Positions 1 to 10,689 of a stretch of DNA of 64,000 nucleotides are shown here, in pieces (position 1 is the first letter of the stretch; the number at the start of each line of letters is the position of its first letter). This DNA is from Parasponia andersonii (lineage: Eukaryota > Streptophyta > Magnoliopsida > Rosales > Cannabaceae), in contig JXTB01000024.1 in NCBI GenBank assembly GCA_002914805.1, positions 322,847-386,846 of the forward strand, written 5' to 3'. Both the position numbers and the translations under genes were made by a program. The notes under the pieces are model-generated. The model worked only from the letters and a program-made list of their open reading frames with translations. It was not told where the DNA came from and ran no database searches.

Positions 1-21
1 TCAGAGTAAAAGTGCGATTAC

Positions 22-583
22 CTTCTTCCTGGGGAGATGGTCGAGGTGCTGGTGGTGGTTCGGTCTCTGGCGACGGGGGCTCTGTGCGAGGTGGTGCGGT
101 CGGCGCCTTCCTTTTCTTTGTCCTGGAGGACGAGGCACCCAAATCGGATTTCTTCGACTTCTTCTTCGAGCTAGCTGGTCTGGAGGAAACAACCAGTGGG
201 TCTGGGAATGAAGCGCCCTTTGGAATCAAGCCACAGGCGACCAGGTTCTTTGTTGTGCCTAGAACCTTCCAGTTAAATTCTTCAACTGGAAGCTCGTTGA
301 TTGCATAAACTCTTGCGAGCTGGTCACTCGAAAGTCCTGGTCGATCCCTGTTATCTGCGATGACACCAAAAATGCGATCAGTGCAAAAAGAACAGATAAA
401 CAAACAAGACAGCAAGTTAGAAGATTACCTACCGGGGTTTTGGAAGAAACCATTGGCAGCATATTCAAAATGGAAAAATGGATTTTTCCATTTTCCCATA
501 TTGTTGCGAACCCCGTAGATCGTTTTAATGGCTTGATTCGACCACTTGCTCGCATAGAAGAAGCCGAAGTCCGATGGGTTTGA
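22..583 (-). CDS. Antisense spliced gene of the Tat element, partial
   Basis: Two exons read on the minus strand: 433-583 (running into the gap) and 22-354. Both splice sites of the intervening intron are canonical, and exon 22-354 ends at a GT donor. The first encodes an FYASKWSNQAI-type segment and a KWKNPFFHF motif. The second starts with DNRDRPGLS, followed by a Pro/Ser/Lys-rich tail. The same exons with the same borders occur at 15690-16410 and 15285-15614 in the other element. Unlike that copy, no in-frame stop is visible here. The protein resembles the plant 'putative gypsy type transposon' family (PF04195-like); this is from memory. Function unknown. Confidence 0.65.
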
Positions 584-1514
584 NNNNNNNNNNNNNNNNN
601 NNNNNNNNNNNNNNNNNNNNNNNNNNNNNNNNNNNNNNNNNNNNNNNNNNNNNNNNNNNNNNNNNNNNNNNNNNNNNNNNNNNNNNNNNNNNNNNNNNNN
701 NNNNNNNNNNNNNNNNNNNNNNNNNNNNNNNNNNNNNNNNNNNNNNNNNNNNNNNNNNNNNNNNNNNNNNNNNNNNNNNNNNNNNNNNNNNNNNNNNNNN
801 NNNNNNNNNNNNNNNNNNNNNNNNNNNNNNNNNNNNNNNNNNNNNNNNNNNNNNNNNNNNNNNNNNNNNNNNNNNNNNNNNNNNNNNNNNNNNNNNNNNN
901 NNNNNNNNNNNNNNNNNNNNNNNNNNNNNNNNNNNNNNNNNNNNNNNNNNNNNNNNNNNNNNNNNNNNNNNNNNNNNNNNNNNNNNNNNNNNNNNNNNNN
1001 NNNNNNNNNNNNNNNNNNNNNNNNNNNNNNNNNNNNNNNNNNNNNNNNNNNNNNNNNNNNNNNNNNNNNNNNNNNNNNNNNNNNNNNNNNNNNNNNNNNN
1101 NNNNNNNNNNNNNNNNNNNNNNNNNNNNNNNNNNNNNNNNNNNNNNNNNNNNNNNNNNNNNNNNNNNNNNNNNNNNNNNNNNNNNNNNNNNNNNNNNNNN
1201 NNNNNNNNNNNNNNNNNNNNNNNNNNNNNNNNNNNNNNNNNNNNNNNNNNNNNNNNNNNNNNNNNNNNNNNNNNNNNNNNNNNNNNNNNNNNNNNNNNNN
1301 NNNNNNNNNNNNNNNNNNNNNNNNNNNNNNNNNNNNNNNNNNNNNNNNNNNNNNNNNNNNNNNNNNNNNNNNNNNNNNNNNNNNNNNNNNNNNNNNNNNN
1401 NNNNNNNNNNNNNNNNNNNNNNNNNNNNNNNNNNNNNNNNNNNNNNNNNNNNNNNNNNNNNNNNNNNNNNNNNNNNNNNNNNNNNNNNNNNNNNNNNNNN
1501 NNNNNNNNNNNNNN
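584..1514. other. Assembly gap, 931 N
   Basis: Run of N. By comparison with the element at 7123-18055 it should hold the 5' exons of the antisense gene and the spacer before the purine-rich tract. The same interval there is about 1.6 kb, so the gap length may be nominal. Confidence 0.99.
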
Positions 1515-1530
1515 GTCCTAAAGAACTAAT

Positions 1531-1546
1531 GGAGCTGGGGGGCAAT
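1531..1546 (+). other. Polypurine tract of the left Tat element
   Basis: GGAGCTGGGGGGCAAT lies directly before the TG of the LTR. It matches GGAGCTGAGGGGCAAT in the same place in the other element (17415-17430). In this superfamily it primes plus-strand DNA synthesis. Confidence 0.8.
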
Positions 1547-2422
1547 TGTTGTACGGTCTAAAATCCTAAGGTTGCATATGATGTATATGCGACCTCCTCT
1601 GAGAAGGATATGTGCGACCTTCCACATATAGAATATATGCGACCTCCTCCGTGATGTTTACATGCGACCTCCTCCGTGATGTTTACATGCGACCTCCTCC
1701 GTGATGCTTGCATGCGACCTCTTCTGCAGGTTTTTGTGCGACCTTCTCCGTATAGTTTTCCTTAATAAACAGGGAACCCATAGGAAAAGGGAAACACAAA
1801 AACACTATAGAGGAAACCTACAAGAAGAGGAAAACAAGTAAATGCTGTGGAAGAAGCCTACAAGGAATGGGAAACTGAAGACTCCTAAAACTGAAGACTC
1901 CTAAAACTGAAGACTCCTATTTGCGATTAACTAAGTTATCCTTTTCGAGTAGTTATCCAATTGTATTGTTTATAATTAACTAGTTATCCATTTTGAATAA
2001 TTATCCAATTACTTAATTGGATAATTACCCAATTGCATAGTTACCCGTTTATTCAATTAGGATCCTAGAGACATAAGGAACCTAAGGGGATAAGGTCACT
2101 ACAATCTATATAAAGGGGGGCTCTATGTTCCGAAGGGATCATCACACATTCTGGGCAGAAACAAGTCAGAGAGAGTAGAAGTTAGAGCAAATACACGCTT
2201 AGGGTGGTCTAAGTCTTGAGCGTTCTCCATTAGCATTCGAGTATTGTACCCTTGAATATTCATCAATATAGTGAGAAAACAGTGGACGTAGGCTCATCTT
2301 TTTTGGAGCCGAACCACTATAAATCCCTGTCTCCTTATTTGCTTTGATTATCTGCCTCAGTTTACACAAGCCACATCTCTTGATTATTCATAAATTTATT
2401 GTTGATAAAACCTCCATCAACA
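1547..2422 (+). repeat. 3' LTR of the left Tat element
   Basis: 876 bp, starting TGTTGTACGGTC and ending CCATCAACA, so it has TG...CA ends. The start, the TATA region and the final 150 bp match the LTRs at 7123-7763 and 17431-18055. U3 holds seven imperfect copies of a TGCGACCTCCTCCG-type motif between about 1585 and 1755, and a short CTGAAGACTCCTAAAA repeat follows near 1875-1915. The LTR appears to have inserted at the start of the repeat unit at 2424. Confidence 0.88.
2107..2114 (+). promoter_or_regulatory. LTR TATA box
   Basis: TATATAAA followed by a G-run, at the same place in U3 as in the related LTRs (7467-7474 and 17752-17759). It is the likely core promoter of the element. Confidence 0.6.
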
Positions 2423-2423
2423 T

Positions 2424-2850
2424 GAAGTAATTTATTTTTGTACTATTTTTAATAAAGATGGGGAGTTTGAACTTAGACCTCAATGTTAAAGATAGGGTGG
2501 ATTTACTATTATGAATTTAGACTCACTACTAATTTATTCTAAAACTTAGAGTAAGATTAAAACTGAAAATAATTAAAGAAAATACCTACACACTCAAGAA
2601 CACAATCATTTAATATGATTCGGGTAGCCTATTCTATAGAGACCGCAAATAAAATTATAATATACGTCTACATAGACCACTAACAAGTGTTTCACTGAGA
2701 AAAAATAATTATATACTTCCATAGTTTTTTGTCTTACTCGAAAAAATCCAAAGTGCTCTCGCCAAGTTTATAGTAGAATTCTCTCGCTCTCTTTATATCT
2801 CTTGCGCTCCCTCTATAATCTAACCCTATGCCCAAGAGTAGAAAATCAAT
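2424..2850. repeat. Dispersed repeat, copy R1
   Basis: Starts with GAAGTAATTTATTTTT and contains ATGAATTTAGACTCACTAC, then AACACAATCATTTAATATG. Highly similar sequence recurs at 3307-3640, and its second half recurs at 4904-5215. Because the 4904 copy abuts a primer-binding-site-like sequence of a copia relic, the second half of R1 is probably LTR sequence of that family. The first 85 bp are shared only with R2. Confidence 0.7.
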
Positions 2851-3119
2851 GATTGTACAAGGAAAAAATAATATTTTGAAAAGAAAGTCACCATAATGAT
2901 GTATATAGTAGTTTTACGTACATAGTAATTACTTCATCCCATGTGCAAGCAATTAATCCGTATAATAATTTATTCAACATTCATAATTACCCGAAAAAGA
3001 GTACTTGAAAAGGTCTAGAAATCCTGTTCATACATTCTAAAATGGGTAGAAACTTCACTATATTCTTACCCTATGTCTTCTCTATTTTTTTTTTCCTTTG
3101 GTGCAATAACTATTTACCG

Positions 3120-3227
3120 TAAAATGACAGTTTGAATTGTTTTTTTTTTTCAAAAGTAAAATGATAGTTTGAATTGTTTTTCTTTTTTTTTTAAAAAAAA
3201 AAAAAAGTAAAATGACAGTTTGAATTG
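3120..3227. repeat. Three-copy short tandem repeat with homopolymers
   Basis: The unit TAAAATGACAGTTTGAATTG occurs at 3120-3139, 3157-3176 (one mismatch) and 3208-3227. The copies are separated by T or A runs of variable length. No coding potential. Confidence 0.75.
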
Positions 3228-3306
3228 TTTTTTTAAAGGAAAATTTTGAAATTTTAATAGCTAACAAGATCATTAGATATTCTGTCATGAGTATATGACA
3301 ACAAGA

Positions 3307-3640
3307 CACGAAGTAATTTATTTTTATATTATTTTTGATAAAGACGGGAATTTGATCCTTAGACCTCAATGTTAGAGGTAAAGTGGATTTACTTTTATGA
3401 ATTTAGACTCACTACTAATTTATTCTAAAACTTAGAGTAGGATTAGAACCTGAAAATAATTAAAGAAAATACTTATACACCCAAGAACACAATCATTTAA
3501 TATGGTTCGGGTATAAAATTATAGCCTAATCTACGGAGACCATAAATAAAATTAAAGCATACATCCACAAAGACCACCAATAAGTGTTTCACTAAGAAAA
3601 AAAATAATTATACACTTTCACAGTTTTTTGTCAACTAATA
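3307..3640. repeat. Dispersed repeat, copy R2
   Basis: Second copy of R1 in the same orientation. It includes the same 5' flank (GAAGTAATTTATTTTT, a GACCTCAATGTTAGAGG-type segment) and stops at about 3630 after GTTTTTTGTC. R1 and R2 share sequence beyond the LTR-like portion, so they may come from one segmental duplication rather than two insertions. Confidence 0.7.
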
Positions 3641-4439
3641 TTTATGAAAATACCTTTTAGTATTACTAACTATGCAGATGTTTTGAGAATTATAAAAGAA
3701 TTTTCTCAAAAAAGAGAAATTGGGTAACTTACTGGGTATTTTATGCCCACCCCCTATTTTCCCCATAGGGTGTATCCAGTGTGATATTGACGATCAACAA
3801 GCGGATTAAAGAGTTATCTTTTACTCGTAGTTCGTGACTTAGAAATTATAGGGGTGCAGATTTAAGATTTGTGTTGAAGACTTATTAAATAAATGGATTA
3901 TGCTACTTGATTGTGTTTATAAAATAGATATTGAGGTGTGAATGGTGATACTCGATTAATTATTTAAATTTGATTCTTCTAAATTATTTAGTCTATATTT
4001 ATTGGTCACTATATACTATACGGTATGCTCACTGGTTGAAATTCCAAATGTTTTATTTATCGTGCCATTTAAAAAAAAATTCAAAACTCTTAAAATTTTT
4101 TCTTTATTAATTAAAGAATTTCTAATTCTAGCACAATTCTCTTTCTGTCACTGTCCCGGAGTTTGGCTCGTAATAGGAAACCCTAGGTTTTTATTCTCTT
4201 GAAGTCTCGTTTATTTTATTTTTCTTTGATTTATTTTATTTTATTTATTTAATTTTTTCCGTAAATTTTATTTTTAATTTATTTTCAAATAAAATTAGAG
4301 TAAAATAATTATGATATTTAGTAAACACAGTTCTCGTGGGAAAGATACTCATACTCACTGCTCTATTACTTATTTGCGATATTGTGTATTTGTAATTATT
4401 TTCACAATACTTGATCTTATTTCTCCACCTTTATATCTA
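3641..4439. other. No gene recognised
   Basis: AT-rich sequence with no convincing reading frame on either strand. Its right part may be decayed internal sequence of the copia relic whose gag fragment begins at 4440, but I recognise no pol motif. Confidence 0.4.
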
Positions 4440-4670
4440 TGTTTTCAAGATCAAGAATGTTCTTGTTAAACTTATCAAAATTGTTTTCAATTTTTGTACC
4501 ATCCTTCATCCGAAAGGTGTATAGTCTTTGTTTCAAATACGAACGGTTCACCAAATGATTTTATCATGAAGAGTGCCTCTAATTTTAACCTGACCCTGCG
4601 GCATTTTCCAAAGAACTTTGTTATCCAACTTCAATATTATTACACTGTGAGTCTTATCCATGATATCCTT
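4440..4670 (-). pseudogene. Ty1/copia gag fragment, broken
   Basis: Read on the minus strand the segment encodes LYTFRMKDGTKIENNFDKFN and then ILDLENI, a core motif of plant copia gag (UBN2/retrotran_gag_2 family). Just upstream a second frame gives EALFMIKSFGEPFVF, which normally precedes it in the same frame, so a 1-nt frameshift separates them. No complete gag and no pol is visible. The element is a relic on the minus strand, with its primer-binding site and LTR at 4889-5215. Confidence 0.7.
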
Positions 4671-4722
4671 CTTTTCTAATTAATTATTACACTGTGAGTC
4701 TTATCCATGATATCCTTCTTTT
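4637..4722. repeat. 46-bp tandem duplication
   Basis: The 40-bp block beginning ATTATTACACTGTGAGTCTT and ending in CTTCTTTTC occurs at 4637-4676 and again, identical, at 4683-4722. It lies inside the copia relic and looks recent. Confidence 0.85.
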
Positions 4723-4888
4723 CCTTTTCAATTAGAGTACTTGACAGCTTGCTTTCCCCACCTGACGCATCTTTTAGACCCTGCTGTACCAACAACTCTC
4801 GCATCTTTATTCTCTATAACCCAAAATCATTTCTCCCATTGAACTTCTCCTAATAATACTTTGCGATAGTCCTTATCGAAGCAACCTA

Positions 4889-5215
4889 GCTCTTGATATC
4901 AGTTGTTATGAATTTAGACCTACTGTTAATTTATTCTAAGCTTTAGAGTAGTATTAGCACCCGAAAAAAAAAAAAAATACTCACACACCTAAGAATACAA
5001 ATCGTTTAATGTAATTCAACTATAAAATTATAACCTACATCTACGGAGACTACCAACAAGTACTTTATTAAGAAAAGAATAATTATACACTCTTACAATT
5101 TTTCGTCTATCCAAAAAACCCCAAAGTACTCTCACCAAGTTTACAAAAGAATTTTCATACTCTCTCTAGCTCTCTCTATAATCTAACTTTATGCCCATGA
5201 GTACAAAATTAACAG
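4889..5215 (-). repeat. LTR fragment and primer-binding site of the copia relic
   Basis: On the minus strand an LTR ending CATAACA is followed by ACTGATATCAAGAGC. This is a near match to TGGTATCAGAGC, the initiator-tRNA-Met primer-binding site usual in copia elements. To the right, the LTR body matches R1 up to about 5215. The far LTR end is not clear; the sequence to about 5330 could still belong to it. Confidence 0.55.
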
Positions 5216-6317
5216 TGCCCAAGATCCTATATATAGAGATTAAATACAAGGGCAAGTCCAATTCAACTAGAACTCTAATATCCCACGGCTTATTATCCAC
5301 CACCGACGACAAACAAGTGTCCTAGTCAATTTAAAGCTTCCTAAAATTTGCGTATAATATAAATAATAAGACTCCAATAACTTGCAAACTCTTTAATACG
5401 AATCCCACTTAGTCTTAGTTTTCTAAATATATAAGAAAGCTTTAAAGAATAGCCACGTATAACATTTACAAATCAAGCTACTACAACCCATAACATAATT
5501 ATTATCTATTACATTATTAAAATGTCATATACAGGTTTATTTTCAGTTTAGGAGAAACAAAGATAGATTTATATAAATAGTGCAGTTCTAAAATCCATTT
5601 TTTGTCATTTAGCAGCAAAATAAATATATATATATATATATATATTTAGACGTATAGCAATTTTGTATCGAAATTATATCTACTATAGTTTTTAAAACCA
5701 TAATCAGTTCGTAAAAAAATACTCGACTAATAAGTTAACAGGACTCAATTAGTCACCATTGACAAGCCTCAACTAGGTGAGAGAAAATTACTGGCAAATC
5801 TGGAACCCTATTGTAACAACAGTTACAAATCATTAAACTCAAAAGACACTGTTAAGGCTAAAAAAAATGGAGCCTAATTTCCTCCAAACTAACAGTTTAA
5901 TTTCTCGAAAAAGAAAAATAAATAAATAAGTTTTTGTACTTCTCTAGCTTATTTGTGCTTAAAGCGCATGTGGTTACTTGGTTATTAACTCGTCTTGATG
6001 GAAAACGAGCATTTCCTTTACGGTTCTCTTCAATTGAACTTTTATTTCATTAGTCATGTGAATTGTGGCTTGGCATGCTTGATGCTTGGATGGAGTTGTA
6101 AATAGAAGGTATCTTAAATATTTGAAATAGATATTATAGATATGTAGTTTTAGGTAACAAGAAATACTCCATATCACCGTAAGTTAAAAAGACTTTTAGC
6201 CCCCCCAGAACAGAGAAACTCACAATATTTCTAGTTCAAGGAATGTACAAGGGACCACCCAATAAGAATAATAATAATAATAAAATACTACTTTGTAATG
6301 CTATTTTAGTTATCTTC
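5216..6317. other. No gene recognised; (TA)n at 5624-5645
   Basis: AT-rich intergenic sequence. It contains a (TA)n microsatellite near 5624-5645. From about 5940 to 6300 it resembles the sequence just downstream (minus strand) of the WAT1-related gene at 42876 (compare 42530-42860). That indicates the duplicated unit extends past the pseudogene's stop. Confidence 0.6.
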
Positions 6318-7122
6318 TTTCAAACATTTAATTCCTTTCTGGTTATTCCTCTAGTTCCATCATATGTTCATTGGTATGTGCTAAAACTTTGTCGCTTGAT
6401 TCAGATTGAATATTAATTCCTAGCTAGCTCTTGCCCGAAGGATCGATCGTGTATAGGACTACAATAATAACAACTTCACCGTTAACCTAGCCAACGATTC
6501 GGTCACGCTAAATTGATATATCTTTCATTATTTAACAGTCACATGTCGTTCTGTAAATTTTTTTACTAAGCAAACTAGGGTCCAATTGTACACAAGTTCA
6601 TACTAATATTGCAACTTATTTCAAATGTTGCATCAAGAGGTTATTGATATATATTTTCCCCCAAAGTACAATATCTCTAACAAAATGAAGTATCTAGAAA
6701 TTGTAACATTAGTCACGCCGAGAAAAATAAAAGCAGTTGTGAAAAGATGTCTAGCAGTTGTGAAAAGATGTCTATGTTTTTTTTTTTTTTTTTTTTTTTT
6801 TGCTGTCATCACTATTCCATTGATAGTATAAATCCTGATCAAACTGTATATCCCCTACATTGACATAATTCCGACTTTAAATTCGCTTTAAATAGACCTT
6901 TTAAAAGCTGTTTTCCCCCTTCTTTTGATAAGATAGCCCTTTTAAAAGTTATAAAAAGAAAAGGAGCCACGTAATGATGAAGACTTGGGGAAAAAGAAAT
7001 TGTAACGTGTAGAGCATTCTAACACTATAAAGTGAAGCTAATACTACAGAATCTAAGTGCATCTAGACCAAGCTTCCAAATTGCACCATTTCAATATTAA
7101 GGCCACAAAAGAGCATCAAATA

Positions 7123-7763
7123 TGTTGTGCGGTCTAAAATCTTATGTCAAGTCGCATGAGTAAGATTAAGTGCGATCTCTTCTGAAAGAGTTGCATGCGA
7201 TCTCAACCGCATAAGTTAGTATGACATCTTCCGAAAGAGTTATGTGCGACCTCCTCCGAACAAGTTAAATGCGACCAAAATGAAAAGGAAACTAGTTTAC
7301 ACTTCGTCAAACGGGTAACCTACAAAGAAAGGAAAACAAAAGTTTTTTTTAAAGATCGACCAGTTACCTTATTTAAGTGATTACCCAGTTATATTGTTAC
7401 TCAAATTGTATTGCTCGATTGTACAGTTACATATTCTTACAATTGGAATATTGAGCTATCCTCATCTATATAAAGGGAGTTCAATATTTCAATAAAGGGA
7501 TCTTAGACTTTTTCTGATCTTAGGAGGCTGAGGAATTTTTGAGAGAACCATTTTAGGAATTTTTGAAAGGACAACACATTGTAATTTTGAATTCTTATAA
7601 TTCTCCAGATCATAGTGAAAAACAGTGAACGTAGGCTCATTTTTTTGAGGCTGAACCACTATAAAATTCTTATCTCTTTATTTGCTTTGATTGATAACCC
7701 TTTTCACACAAGCCACATCTCGTAATTTTTCTAAATTTATTGTTGACAAAACCCCCATCAACA
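7123..7763 (+). repeat. 5' LTR of the Tat element
   Basis: 641 bp with TG...CA ends, TGTTGTGCGGTC to CCATCAACA. U3 has four to five copies of a TGCGAYCTC-type motif. A TATA box is at 7467-7474. Relative to the 3' LTR it has an extra repeat unit of about 30 bp near 7230 and many C/T and G/A differences. Confidence 0.92.
7467..7474 (+). promoter_or_regulatory. TATA box of the 5' LTR
   Basis: TATATAAA in the context CTCATCTATATAAAGGGAG, conserved at 17752-17759 in the 3' LTR and in the LTR at 1547. Confidence 0.6.
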
Positions 7764-7949
7764 ATTGATACTAGAAGGAGGGCTATTCTGACAAAACAGT
7801 TTGTCAAATTTCGCATTTTTAATAATAGCAAATACCAGAAACACAACCAGAGTCACCGGAACTAGCCAAAACCAACCCCAAAACACTGCTGCTGTATAGG
7901 CAGAACCTGTTCAGGGTCAGCCTACCGTGACCGCATCAGAAAACCTTGC

Positions 7950-9700
7950 TCAGAGACAGGATTGCATGAAGGAGACACTGGTGAACCGTCAGCAAATCAC
8001 TAACCAGAACAATGACTCCCTATTACGACTTACTGAAGGACAGATGGTGACCCCACCATAACACGAACATCCCAGAGAACGTCCTGCTCAACTACCTGAT
8101 AAAGGAATACAGATCCCAGAGACAAGGAAATACGACTAGCCAAGAACTCAGCAAGAGCGTCATGAAGATCGCATCTCCAAGGGAAAAGGCAAAGTCGCAA
8201 ACTTGCCTCTAGAATCTGGTACAGAGAGTTCAAGCACTAACCGTATTCGTGGACAAACTTCTCGCAAATCAACTGGTAATCAAGATCGCTCAAACAGCGA
8301 ACAAAAATGTCAATCAAGAAGCGTCTTCAAAAGAATCAGCAGAGAGTCGAGACAAAATCCTACAGACCTAAGACAACATTTGGAGCGGCGACGTAGTCAC
8401 GAACGATCCGTATCGCATCATAATGACCAAAGCCAATCTCGTCGCACTATTTCGCTGGATTTCTCTCATAGATCGTAGAAGACTCTACCTGACCAACCTG
8501 CCATACATCGAGATAACGATCAAAGGCCGCCATTGCCGCCAACAAAAGATAATGCTCTCTCTCTTGAACGTCGATGTTCACAATTTAAGGATCGCATTAT
8601 ACGCACTTGTTGGTTGGGATGATGAGCTCGCTGATGGGTATCATCAATCGCCATTCAACGAGGAAGTTTGAGCTGCGGCCCTACCTATTGGATTCAGACT
8701 TCCCACCATAAATACTTTTGATGGGAAAACTGATCCACATAACCATATGGACCACTTTAGCGACCTGATGGAACTCCATCGTGTCAATGATCATATACGT
8801 TGCAGATGTTTTGCTGTAACTCTCTCAGTAGCAGCAAAAAAATAGTTTCAAGGACTCAAGTCTGGCTCAATCTCATCCTGGCAACAACTTCAGACGGCGT
8901 TCTTGAGACAGTTCCAAGCTGCAAAGAATTTCGCTGTTCCACTTATTAGCTTGTCTGCAATTTGACAAGGTCCAGAGGAAACTCTACGATCTTATCTCAA
9001 CTGATTTACCTCAGAGTTAGCAAAGGTCAACAACCCACCTGAAGGGGGAGTTTTAACTCTCATGATGACTAGGGTGTGACCAGAAACTAAACTCTGGGAG
9101 GAATTACTTGAGCGAGAATGTAGAACTCTTGAAGACTTCTACCGAAGAGTTGGTCGGTATCTGAGGGTAGAATCTTCGCATGAGAATCTTCAAAAGACAA
9201 AAAAAGAAGAAAGGAAAGATGCTACTAAAGACGCGATTACGACCAACAATAATGGTAATAAGAAAAACAAAAGGAGTAATGAACAGTTGACGAAGAATCA
9301 GCCTAGAACTAAAAAGCAGGAGATTTCAAGAGCTCCCATGCGGTTCAACAATCATACCGAGTTAAATACACCCATAGATCATATCTATGCGGTCACAAAC
9401 CAGCAGGAGCGATACCATCAACTGGAACCAATGAAACGAGATAGAGCAAAGCATGACCCTAACAAGTTCTACCGGTATCACAATGATATTGGACATGACA
9501 CCAATAATTGTTACACCTTGAAGGATGAAATTGAAAGATTGATTAAAGAAGGGCGACTGCGGCAATACACCAGGCAGAACAATGAAAGGCGAAAAGAAAA
9601 CCAACAGCAACCTCCAGAAATTCAACGCAAAGTACGAACTATCTTTGGAGGACCACATGTTGGTGGAAATTCAAAAAGGGCTCAAGACAGGTATGCATGA
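7950..9700 (+). pseudogene. Tat gag, broken
   Basis: The N-terminal part (about 7950-8640) is hydrophilic and frame-shifted. The core from about 8670 encodes INTFDGKTDPHNHMDHFSDL and, after a stop, a WQQLQTAFLRQF segment typical of the plant retrotransposon gag family. It ends with a zinc-knuckle-like HNDIGHDTNNC (about 9478-9512) whose first Cys position is Tyr. Stops at several points interrupt the core; only 9287-9700 is a long open segment. The product would be the capsid/nucleocapsid polyprotein. Confidence 0.8.
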
Positions 9701-9784
9701 GAAGCTTGACAACAGCCATTGACTAACGTCATACATCTTGAGCAACGATCACGAAAGCTTCAACGAGTATTAGATATGGACATT

Positions 9785-10296
9785 ACCTTCACAGAACAGG
9801 ATGCGAAGGAGGTCTATTATCCGCATAATGATGCATTGGTCATAAAAATTAATTGTGGAAGCACGCAGTTGTGACGAGTATTGGTTGACAACGGGAGTAC
9901 TGTTGACATCCTATACTACGATGCCTTTAAGAAGATGGGGTTAAATGAAAGCGACTTGAAGCCTACCGTCACTTCGCTCTATAGTTTCACTGGTGACAAC
10001 CTAATGCCTATGGGCATGATTGAATTAATGGTCAACGTTGGAACCTATCCTATGGTTTCAATGATAATGATCCAATTTTTGGTGGTAAATTGCCCCTCCG
10101 CATTTAATGTTGTGCTGAGAAGACCGACACTGAGGGAACTTCGAGCTGTCACTTCAATCTATCATCTCACTATGAAATTCCCGACCCAACATGGGGTAGG
10201 CGAGGTGCAAGGAAACCAATATGATGTGCGGACTTGTTATAACAACTCATTGAAACTCGCAGCAAAGGATGCGATGCCTTGCACAATGATGGTCTA
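9785..10296 (+). pseudogene. Tat aspartic protease region
   Basis: Open from 9881 to 10296. The retropepsin active-site motif appears as VDNGSTVDILYYDAF, with Asp-Asn-Gly in place of the more common Asp-Ser/Thr-Gly; an Asn here is usual for plant Tat elements. A stop (TGA near 9872-9874) separates it from upstream coding sequence. The product would cleave the gag-pol polyprotein. Confidence 0.8.
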
Positions 10297-10312
10297 GCTA
10301 CTAAAAGAAGCA

Positions 10313-10430
10313 TTAGTCGAAATATCGGGCAAAATGTCAGTCGAAGCATCAGGAGGAACGTCAGTCAAAGCATCAATTGAAGCGTCAGACAAAGCGTCAG
10401 TCAAACCGTCAAATAAAGCGTCAATCGACA
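10313..10430 (+). repeat. Minisatellite in the protease-RT linker
   Basis: Roughly 12-bp units of the type GCGTCAGACAAA and GCATCAATTGAA, about nine copies. They encode a run of KAS/EAS/KPS triplets between the protease and reverse transcriptase. The repeat is in frame with the segment 10334-10747, so it makes a low-complexity linker. Confidence 0.75.
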
Positions 10431-10689
10431 TGACCAATGAAGACTTTGTTCCTCGAGAAATAGACGAAGAGGTCAGAACTAGACCCATTGAAGATCTAAA
10501 GGATTTATCATTTGACATGTCCTCCAAAACTTTAAAGATTGGAACGAAGATTCAAGAACCTATGCGAGCTTCATTGGTCGCTTTTCTGGAATCTAACTTA
10601 GACGTCTTCGCATGGCAACATTCGGACATGGTAGGGATCGATTCGAATATCATATGCCACCGTCTTAACATAGACCCGACAGAAAAGGA

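Larger units (their letters stand above)
1..2422 (+). mobile_element. Partial Tat-lineage Ty3/gypsy element, 3' part
   Basis: The window opens inside an LTR retrotransposon. Visible parts are an antisense gene fragment (22-583), an assembly gap, a purine-rich tract (1531-1546) and a complete 3' LTR (1547-2422). The antisense fragment and the LTR start match the better preserved element at 7123-18055, whose pol has Tat-lineage hallmarks, so the lineage call rests on that comparison. The two are related but not the same subfamily: this LTR is 876 bp against 641 bp. gag-pol and the 5' LTR lie outside the window, so the target duplication cannot be checked. Confidence 0.85.

Noticed and set aside
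5624..5645. (TA)n run as a matrix-attachment or origin signal
   Set aside because: Ordinary microsatellite; several similar runs exist in the window (36189, 48526, 50315).
8203..8671. Separate small genes in the Tat leader
   Set aside because: Hydrophilic overlapping frames are the frame-shifted N-terminal part of gag, not independent genes.
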